This document shows, one piece after another, positions 8,037-13,033 of a stretch of DNA of 13,033 bases. How positions within the stretch are numbered: position 1 is the first letter of the stretch; each line of letters begins with the position of its first letter. The notes beneath the pieces were generated by a model. The model worked only from the letters and a program-made list of their open reading frames with translations. It made no database searches and was not told the DNA's origin. Both the position numbers and the translations under genes were made by a program. This DNA comes from Lysobacteraceae bacterium. GTDB taxonomy: Bacteria; Pseudomonadota; Gammaproteobacteria; Steroidobacterales; Steroidobacteraceae. The stretch is taken from positions 1 to 13,033 of the forward strand of contig JAAYXG010000301.1 of assembly GCA_012516015.1 (NCBI GenBank), in the 5' to 3' direction.

Positions 8037-8514
8037 TCGTTGAAAGCAGAGCTGCGACGACGCGCTCGAGTCCTGCTCGATCCGCGTCATCGAAGCGGCG
8101 GACGACTGGGCTGTCGATATCCAGCACGCCGAGAACGACATCGTCTTTGATCATCGGGACGACGATCTCCGACTCCGATGCGCTATCGCACGCGATGTGA
8201 CCGGGGAATGCCTGGACGTTCGGCACGACGATCGCCTCGCGTTTGCTAGCCGCTGTCCCGCACACGCCTTTCCCCATCGGGATGCGCACGCATGCGGGCA
8301 GCCCTTGAAAGGGACCCACAATGAGCGTGTCGCCCTCGAGTAGATAGAAGCCCGCCCAGTTCACATCGGGAAGCGAGTGGTATAGCAGCGCCGAGATGTT
8401 CGCGAGATTCGCGATCCAATTCGATTCGCCTTCGATCAGCGCGCCAGCCTCGCGCGCGATTTGTTCGTAGAGCGCGGGCTTCGGGAGGCTTCGGTCGATT
8501 GTCAAAGTGTGCAT
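8032..8514 (-). CDS. msrC: Free methionine-(R)-sulfoxide reductase (GAF domain)
   Basis: This 160-residue cytoplasmic protein is a single GAF domain of the fRMsr family (E. coli MsrC/YebR), which reduces free L-methionine-(R)-sulfoxide using cysteines and thioredoxin-type donors. Typical stretches are NWAGFYLL (52-59), GPFQGLPACVRIPMGKGVCG (67-86) and GHIACDSASESEIVVP (105-120). The three active-site cysteines are Cys75, Cys85 and Cys109, with the same 10- and 24-residue spacing as Cys84, Cys94 and Cys118 of the E. coli enzyme. The ATG at 8514 gives the family length and has GGGGG just upstream; a longer reading from 8613 would add 33 residues encoded by repeat element D and is not credible. 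It is downstream of epmA on the same strand across a 124-base gap. Confidence 0.92.
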   Translation of the reverse strand: MHTLTIDRSLPKPALYEQIAREAGALIEGESNWIANLANISALLYHSLPDVNWAGFYLLEGDTLIVGPFQGLPACVRIPMGKGVCGTAASKREAIVVPNVQAFPGHIACDSASESEIVVPMIKDDVVLGVLDIDSPVVRRFDDADRAGLERVVAALLSTK

Positions 8515-8525
8515 GGGTGGACCCC

Positions 8526-8639
8526 CGTCATTCGTGACTCGTAATCCGTGACTCGTAAGAGGCTGGCGGCCAGCCTTCACCGAAGGCGCACGCCGCGGCT
8601 TCTTGCGAATCACTGGTCATTAGTCACGGATCACGAAAT
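8526..8639. repeat. Heptamer inverted-repeat element D (msrC/epmA gap)
   Basis: The left arm is five heptamers, GTCATTC, GTGACTC, GTAATCC, GTGACTC, GTAAGAG (8527-8561), with GTGACTC repeated at a 14-base interval. The right arm (8605-8639) is GCGAATC, ACTGGTC, ATTAGTC, ACGGATC, ACGAAAT. Reversed, it shares TTCGTGA and CGTGA with the left arm but carries one extra unit, so pairing is imperfect. The interior of about 43 bases holds two small perfect hairpins: GGCTGG-CGG-CCAGCC (8561-8575) and CTTC-ACC-GAAG (8575-8585). The element touches the epmA stop codon and ends just before the msrC ribosome binding site. Confidence 0.7.
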
Positions 8640-9595
8640 CAAGCTCGCTCGAACGGAAACGCCAACACCTCGTCGATGTGCTTCGCGCCGGCGGCGCACA
8701 TGACGAGTCGATCGAAACCGAGCGCGACGCCGGAACATTCGGGTAGTCCATGTTCGAGCGCTTGAAGAAGGCGTTCGTCGATCGGGACTGGCGGCAGGCC
8801 GCGCCGCTTGCGCTCGGCTAAGTCACGCTCGAAGCGCGTGCGTTGCTCGCTTGCATCCGCGAGCTCGTGAAAGCCGTTGGCGAGCTCGATGCCGTCGAGA
8901 TACGCCTCGAAACGCGACGCAACGTCCCCGCGGACCGCCGCGAGCGCCGCCTGCGAGGCGGGATAGTCGTAAATGAAAGTGAGTCGCTCGTGACCGAGCG
9001 CCGGGCCGACGAGCGTGCCCATGATCAGATCCAAACAGTCGTCGCGTTCCGCGCGGACTGCCGCGGGCACCTCGATGCCCGCGCTCTCGAGCCGCGCGAT
9101 CAGCACGGGCGTGGGATCCTCGAACGCATCGACGCCCGCGTGCAGTTGAACCGCTTCGCGGTACGAAAGCCGTTCGGCACGATCGAACTGGCGCGCGGGC
9201 GGGAGCATCGCGCTGATGAGCCGCTCCACGTCGGCCATGAGCGAATGATGATCGATCCCGATTCGGTACCACTCGATCATGGTGAACTCGGGGTTGTGCC
9301 AACGGCCGGACTCGCCGTCGCGATACACCTTTGCGATCTGCCAGATATCGCCGCAGCCTGCTGCGATGAGGCGCTTCATGCAGTACTCCGGCGACGTGTG
9401 GAGGAACCGCTGCCTGTTCAGCGCGCGCGCCTCGATGCACGCGAGGTGAACGTCACTGACGGCCGCCGCTACGAGCGCGGGCGTTTCGACTTCGAGCGCG
9501 CGCGTCGCCGTGAAGTATTCGCGCGCCGCTCGCAGCATCCGGGCGCGCAATTCGAGCACGGCGATCGAAGCGGTGGGTTTCCACGAACTGGTCAT
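8639..9595 (-). CDS. epmA: EF-P--(R)-beta-lysine ligase (GenX/PoxA/YjeA)
   Basis: EpmA is a shortened class II lysyl-tRNA synthetase paralogue without the N-terminal anticodon-binding OB fold. It activates (R)-beta-lysine with ATP and transfers it to EF-P Lys34. The 318-residue product (E. coli 325) has TSPEYCMKRL (68-77), class II motif 2 with GRWHNPEFTMIEWYR (97-111), ELANGFHEL (237-245) and motif 3 GVALGFDRLVM (289-299). The ATG at 9595 overlaps the psd stop as ATGA, which suggests translational coupling and gives the family length; the open frame running further upstream lies wholly inside psd and is rejected. It is the last gene of the sco-psd-epmA operon and lies about 0.7 kb from its substrate gene efp. 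Confidence 0.95.
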   Translation of the reverse strand: MTSSWKPTASIAVLELRARMLRAAREYFTATRALEVETPALVAAAVSDVHLACIEARALNRQRFLHTSPEYCMKRLIAAGCGDIWQIAKVYRDGESGRWHNPEFTMIEWYRIGIDHHSLMADVERLISAMLPPARQFDRAERLSYREAVQLHAGVDAFEDPTPVLIARLESAGIEVPAAVRAERDDCLDLIMGTLVGPALGHERLTFIYDYPASQAALAAVRGDVASRFEAYLDGIELANGFHELADASEQRTRFERDLAERKRRGLPPVPIDERLLQALEHGLPECSGVALGFDRLVMCAAGAKHIDEVLAFPFERA

Positions 9596-10506
9596 CGATT
9601 GTCGAGGCGTCCACCGTCGCGGTTTTCGAGGAGTCGGCCGATGGCTCGACCGAGGCGCACTTGCGTCTCGGGTACGAGCGTCGCATCCCACCTGACGCGC
9701 TGCGATTGGAAGAGCATGATGACCGTGGAGCCCATGTTGAAGCGGCCAAGCTCCTCGCCTTTCGCGAACGAGCGGCCGATGCCTTCCTGAATCGAGACGA
9801 TTCTCTTGCCTCTTCGCGGCGGCGGATTCACTTCGCCGCAATGAACGGTTTCGATGCTGCCCACGAAAAGCGCGCCGACGAGGATGACCGCCATGCGCCC
9901 GACGGGCGTGTCGAAGTCGCAGATGAGCCGTTCGTTGCGGGCGAAGACGCGCGGGACGGCGCGCACCGTCGCCGCGTTCACGCTAAACAGATCGCCTGGA
10001 ACGTAGGTGTTGCTGCGAACCGTACCGTCGAACGGCATGTGAATTCGATGGTAATTGTACGGCGCGAGGTAAAGACAAGCGAAACTGCCGCCTCGATACG
10101 TCTCGACCGCTTCACGATCGCCGGCCAAGAGGTCCGCGAGCGAATAGGCGTGTCCCTTCGCTTGGACGAGTGTGTCGTCCTTCAGATGTCCGCATTGGCT
10201 CACCGTGCCGTCGACGGGACTCACGACGAGTTGCGGATCGGCAGCGATCGGGCGCACGCCGGGACGCAGCGCGCGCGTGAAAAATTCGTTGAAGCTCCCG
10301 TAGGCATACGGATCCGGTTGCTCCGCCTCGCTCATGTCGATTCGGTAGCCTGCGAGAAAGGCGCGCAGCAGCGAATTCTTGATCGCCGGAGAGCGAAGCC
10401 GCATCAGTCGGTACACGATCCGCGAAAGAGCGTGTTTGGGCAGCAGATACTGCAGGAACGCGAACAGGCGATCGCCCAGGCGGGCCGCGGGAATTTCTTC
10501 AGCCAT
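9592..10506 (-). CDS. psd: Phosphatidylserine decarboxylase proenzyme
   Basis: Psd makes phosphatidylethanolamine from phosphatidylserine at the inner membrane, using a pyruvoyl group formed when the chain cleaves itself before a serine. The product is 304 residues (E. coli about 322). Visible sites: SPVDG with Asp99, YNYHRIHMP with His153 and His156, and the cleavage motif at Gly259-Ser260. That motif reads MGST where E. coli has LGST; the cleaved Gly-Ser pair is intact. It would give a large beta chain and an alpha chain of about 45 residues. The start chosen is the ATG at 10506, which overlaps the end of the sco gene by 8 bases and precedes a typical N-terminus; an upstream ATG at 10569 lies inside sco. 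It overlaps epmA by 4 bases. Confidence 0.95.
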   Translation of the reverse strand: MAEEIPAARLGDRLFAFLQYLLPKHALSRIVYRLMRLRSPAIKNSLLRAFLAGYRIDMSEAEQPDPYAYGSFNEFFTRALRPGVRPIAADPQLVVSPVDGTVSQCGHLKDDTLVQAKGHAYSLADLLAGDREAVETYRGGSFACLYLAPYNYHRIHMPFDGTVRSNTYVPGDLFSVNAATVRAVPRVFARNERLICDFDTPVGRMAVILVGALFVGSIETVHCGEVNPPPRRGKRIVSIQEGIGRSFAKGEELGRFNMGSTVIMLFQSQRVRWDATLVPETQVRLGRAIGRLLENRDGGRLDNR

Positions 10507-11152
10507 CGTTGCGCGTGTCCGGCGCGCCAACGATGCGTCGGTAGTCGGCCGCAATTGCCGATGGCGCATGTGGCGGCGAGAATAGGGCGCGTAACTCCGC
10601 TTGCGGATTGATCAAGAAGATCGTCGCCGAATGATCGACGGTGTAGCCGCCGTCGCCGGTCTCCGTGATGACGACAGGGACGCCGAGATTGCGTGTGAAC
10701 TCATCGAGCGCCGCCTGTTCGCCGGTGATTCCGGCGAATGAATCGCTGAAATACTTCACGTAGGAGGCAAGTTGCTCGGGTGTGTCGCGCTTGGGATCGA
10801 CCGAAACCAGGATCACGTGCGGACGTTGCTCTGCGGGCAGGTCGCTGAGCGACTGTTCGACCGAGGACAGCATCCGCAACGTCATCGGGCACACGTCGGG
10901 ACAGTTCGTGAAGCCGAAGAAGAGGAAGGTCCACTGATTCGCGAGTCGATCTCGGTCGTAGGGCTTTCCTTCGTGGTCCACGAGTGAAAACGCCGGCAAC
11001 GGGCGCGCTGGTTCCAACAAGGTGCCCGTGCTGAGCGCTGCAGCTCGAGCATCGTCTGCTGGCCGCAATAGGGCGCGCGACAGCAGCATGCCCGCGATGA
11101 CGGCTACAATGGCGAGTGTGATCGCGGCCGCGATCGATGTCTTGCGTTTCAT
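10499..11152 (-). CDS. SCO1/SenC family copper chaperone, membrane anchored
   Basis: Sco proteins deliver copper to the CuA site of cytochrome c oxidase and can act as thiol reductants at the outer face of the membrane. The 217-residue product starts MKRK followed by a hydrophobic segment (about 7-25), a single membrane anchor placing the thioredoxin-like domain in the periplasm. The copper site is complete: Cys84 and Cys88 in FTNCPDVCP and His174 in VDHSATIFL; SVDPKRDTP (117-125) is also typical. Two ATGs stand side by side at 11155 and 11152; the second is preferred because GAGGG lies 5 bases before it but only 2 before the first. The gene heads the sco-psd-epmA operon and is divergent from prmB with only 26 bases between starts. 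No cytochrome oxidase gene is in the window. Confidence 0.93.
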   Translation of the reverse strand: MKRKTSIAAAITLAIVAVIAGMLLSRALLRPADDARAAALSTGTLLEPARPLPAFSLVDHEGKPYDRDRLANQWTFLFFGFTNCPDVCPMTLRMLSSVEQSLSDLPAEQRPHVILVSVDPKRDTPEQLASYVKYFSDSFAGITGEQAALDEFTRNLGVPVVITETGDGGYTVDHSATIFLINPQAELRALFSPPHAPSAIAADYRRIVGAPDTRNDG

Positions 11153-11178
11153 CATGACCCTCGACCCGGAAGTATCGC

Positions 11179-12075
11179 ATGTCGGATAGCTTGCTGCCGC
11201 CCCTGACCGTCAAGCAGCTCATAGAGCGCGGCGCGAAAGCCTTCGAAGACGCGCAGCTTTGGTTTGGTCACGGCAGCGACAACGCGTTCGACGAAGCGGC
11301 CGAGCTCGTGTTCTTCGGCGCCGGGCTTCGCCATGAGGAAGCGCGCGCGGTGTACGACACGGTCTTGGAGCCGGATCGGCAGGCGCGCGTGACCGAGCTG
11401 TTCGAGCGCCGTATCCGGGAACGCGTGCCCGCTGCCTATCTCACTCGGCGGATGTGGTTCGCCGGGCACGAGTTCTACGTCGATGAGCGCGTGCTCGTGC
11501 CGCGCTCGCCGATCGCAGAGCTCGTCGAAGCGCGCTTCGAGCCGTGGATCGATGCCGGGCGCATCCGCAGAGTGCTCGACATCGGAACGGGCTCGGGCTG
11601 CATCGCCATTGCAAGTGCGCTCGCGTTGCCGGAAGCGCGTGTTGATGCTGCGGATATCTCGAGCGACGCGCTCGCAGTAACCGCGATCAATATCGCGCGT
11701 CATCGGGTTCAAGAACGTGTGCGCGCGCTTCGTTCCGATGTGTTCGACGCTTTGCGGGGCGAGCGATACGACGTGATCGTGTCCAATCCGCCCTACGTCG
11801 GCGACGAAGAGCTCGCGAGCTTGCCGCTCGAATATGCTCGCGAGCCCCGCTTGGGGCTGCATGGCGGGAGCGACGGGCTCGAAATCGTGCACCGAATACT
11901 GAGCGGAGCGGCGGCGCATCTGAGCGAGCACGGAATACTGATCGTCGAAGTCGGTAACTCGGAAGAGGCGCTCATCGATGCCTATCCTCGCGCGCCTTTC
12001 ACCTGGCTGGAGTTCGAGCGCGGCGGGGGCGGCGTCTTCTTCCTCACCGCGGCGCAGCTGCGCACGATAGAATGA
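11179..12075 (+). CDS. prmB: Ribosomal protein uL3 glutamine N5-methyltransferase
   Basis: PrmB methylates a glutamine of ribosomal protein uL3 (L3) with S-adenosylmethionine. The 298-residue protein has a helical N-terminal domain (about 1-95) and a Rossmann methyltransferase domain with LDIGTGSG (133-140) and the glutamine-binding catalytic motif NPPY (203-206). The C-terminal WLEFERGGGGVFFLTAAQL closely follows E. coli PrmB and separates it from the release-factor enzyme PrmC; aroC immediately downstream is the usual PrmB neighbour. GGAAG (11168-11172) lies six bases before the ATG. The start is only 26 bases from that of the divergent sco gene, so its promoter probably lies inside sco; a TACAAT at 11105-11110 is a possible -10 but has no good -35. 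Confidence 0.94.
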   Translation: MSDSLLPPLTVKQLIERGAKAFEDAQLWFGHGSDNAFDEAAELVFFGAGLRHEEARAVYDTVLEPDRQARVTELFERRIRERVPAAYLTRRMWFAGHEFYVDERVLVPRSPIAELVEARFEPWIDAGRIRRVLDIGTGSGCIAIASALALPEARVDAADISSDALAVTAINIARHRVQERVRALRSDVFDALRGERYDVIVSNPPYVGDEELASLPLEYAREPRLGLHGGSDGLEIVHRILSGAAAHLSEHGILIVEVGNSEEALIDAYPRAPFTWLEFERGGGGVFFLTAAQLRTIE

Positions 12076-12079
12076 ACGG

Positions 12080-12170
12080 GTTGACGGTTGACAGTTGACA
12101 GTTGACGGCCGGACAAGAGCCGTAGGTCTTCTGACCGTCAACCGTCAACCGTCAACCGTCAACCGTCAAC
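12080..12170. repeat. Heptamer inverted-repeat element E (prmB/aroC gap)
   Basis: The left arm is GTTGACG, GTTGACA, GTTGACA, GTTGACG (12080-12107). The right arm is five identical CGTCAAC units in a row (12136-12170). Pairing 12080 with 12170 inward gives 26 of 28 Watson-Crick pairs with two A-C mismatches, and leaves a 35-base interior containing the fifth right-hand unit. The heptamer is the same as in element B more than 8 kb away. It begins 4 bases after the prmB stop and ends 19 bases before the aroC ATG. No T-run is present. Confidence 0.92.
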
Positions 12171-12189
12171 CTAACGATTGTAGCGCTTC

Positions 12190-13033
12190 ATGTCCGGCAA
12201 CACCTTCGGTGCCTTGTTCACAGTCACGACGTTCGGCGAGAGTCACGGGCCCGCGCTCGGTGCGATCGTCGACGGGTGTCCGCCGGGGCTCGAGCTCTCG
12301 GAAGCCGACCTGCAACCTGATATCGACCGGCGCCGTACCGGCACGTCGCGGCACACGAGCCAACGTAAGGAGCCCGATCGAGTCAAAATCTTATCGGGGG
12401 TATTCGAAGGGCGCACGACGGGTACGCCGATCGGCCTCTTGATCGAGAACGAAGACCAGCGCTCGCGCGACTACGACAAGATCAAAGATCGGTTCCGACC
12501 TGGTCATGCCGACTACACGTATCAACAGAAGTACGGCTTTCGCGATTACCGCGGCGGCGGACGCTCGTCGGCGCGCGAGACCGTCATGCGCGTTGCCGCG
12601 GGTGCGATCGCGCGCAAGTATCTGCGCGAGCGGCTGTCGATCAACATACAGGGCTACCTCGCGCAGCTTGGACCACTCAAGCTGGAGCCGAAATCGCTCG
12701 CGACCGTATACGACAACCCGTTCTTTTCGCCTGACCCTTCGCGGCTCGAAGAGCTCGAGCGCTACATGATCGATCTGCGTCGCGCAGGCGATTCCGTCGG
12801 CGCGCGAGTGAACGTGATTGCGACCGGCGTGCCGCCCGGGCTCGGCGAACCCGTGTTCGATCGACTGGATGCCGACATCGCGCATGCCATGATGAGCATC
12901 AACGCAGTCAAAGGGGTCGAGATCGGTGCCGGGTTTGCCTCGGTCGAGCAGAAGGGCAGCGAGCACCGGGATCAGATTTCCCCTGAAGGCTTTCTCTCGA
13001 ACAATGCGGGCGGCGTGCTCGGCGGCATCTCGA
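12190..13033 (+). CDS. aroC: Chorismate synthase, 5' part (3' end outside window)
   Basis: AroC converts 5-enolpyruvylshikimate 3-phosphate to chorismate, the last shikimate-pathway step, using reduced FMN in the cytoplasm. The frame stays open from the ATG to the window end: 281 codons of a protein usually near 360. The N-terminus matches E. coli AroC closely: MSGNTFG, then TTFGESHG with the active-site His19, RRRTGTSR (48-55), RPGHADYTY with the second conserved His106, and the signature [10 protein letters not shown] (122-131). [19 protein letters not shown] follows near residue 225. No good Shine-Dalgarno sequence precedes the ATG; the leader is repeat element E plus 19 bases. It is probably co-transcribed with prmB. 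Confidence 0.96.
   Translation, partial: MSGNTFGALFTVTTFGESHGPALGAIVDGCPPGLELSEADLQPDIDRRRTGTSRHTSQRKEPDRVKILSGVFEGRTTGTPIGLLIENEDQRSRDYDKIKDRFRPGHADYTYQQKYGFRDYRGGGRSSARETVMRVAAGAIARKYLRERLSINIQGYLAQLGPLKLEPKSLATVYDNPFFSPDPSRLEELERYMIDLRRAGDSVGARVNVIATGVPPGLGEPVFDRLDADIAHAMMSINAVKGVEIGAGFASVEQKGSEHRDQISPEGFLSNNAGGVLGGIS

Noticed and set aside
8515..8613. N-terminal extension of msrC by 33 residues
   Set aside because: The added residues are encoded by repeat element D; the ATG at 8514 has a better upstream site and gives the family length.
9596..9841. N-terminal extension of epmA by 82 residues
   Set aside because: The extension lies inside psd in another frame, lacks family similarity, and the ATG at 9595 gives the usual EpmA length.
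10507..10569. N-terminal extension of psd by 21 residues
   Set aside because: It lies inside sco coding sequence and is Arg-rich without resemblance to Psd; the ATG at 10506 is preferred, though not proven.
11183..11213. Promoter for sco inside prmB (TTGACG with TATCCG on the minus strand)
   Set aside because: The spacer is 19 bases and the -10 matches only three of six positions; too weak to list.
11152..12141. 329-codon open frame antisense to prmB
   Set aside because: It opens in repeat element E and runs through a conserved PrmB coding region; no family features.
12080..12170. CRISPR array or direct-repeat array
   Set aside because: Units are 7 bases, contiguous, and arranged as two opposed arms; there are no unique spacers of constant length and no cas genes.

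Overview
The window is a GC-rich stretch of gammaproteobacterial housekeeping chromosome with eleven protein genes, two of them cut by the window edges: parE (3' part) and parC for topoisomerase IV; a FimX-like degenerate GGDEF-EAL protein; epmB, efp and epmA for EF-P and its beta-lysylation; msrC; psd; a Sco-family gene; prmB; and aroC (5' part). The family assignments come from reading motifs and remembered sequences. ParE/ParC, EF-P with EpmA/EpmB, and prmB followed by aroC all point to Gammaproteobacteria. The order parE, parC, fimX ... psd resembles the Pseudomonas aeruginosa arrangement as I remember it. The genus cannot be told; a lineage near Xanthomonadales/Steroidobacterales is only a guess.

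Layout. 1-3818 (+): parE then parC. 3945-7166 (-): epmB then fimX, facing parC. 7167-7342: divergent control region of epmB and efp, with a possible 25-codon upstream ORF overlapping the epmB start. 7343-7912 (+): efp. 8032-8514 (-): msrC. 8639-11152 (-): a compact sco-psd-epmA operon with 8- and 4-base overlaps. 11179-13033 (+): prmB then aroC.

The functions meet in a few places. efp, epmB and epmA lie within about 3.5 kb and supply EF-P plus the two enzymes that place (R)-beta-lysine on its Lys34. The other genes cover chromosome decatenation, c-di-GMP/type IV pilus control, repair of oxidised free methionine, phosphatidylethanolamine synthesis, copper delivery to cytochrome oxidase, uL3 methylation and chorismate synthesis.

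The unexpected layer is between the genes. Five intergenic spaces (parE/parC, parC/fimX, efp/msrC, msrC/epmA, prmB/aroC) each hold an inverted-repeat element built from tandem imperfect 7-base units. The heptamer differs from element to element, but the two arms of one element match each other, giving predicted stems of about 28-29 bp in the best cases. Each element lies next to or over a stop codon, and none occurs in the two divergent promoter regions. No stretch over 300 bases lacks a gene; the largest gap is the 176-base epmB/efp region. No tRNA, rRNA, insertion sequence, CRISPR array or prophage gene was seen.
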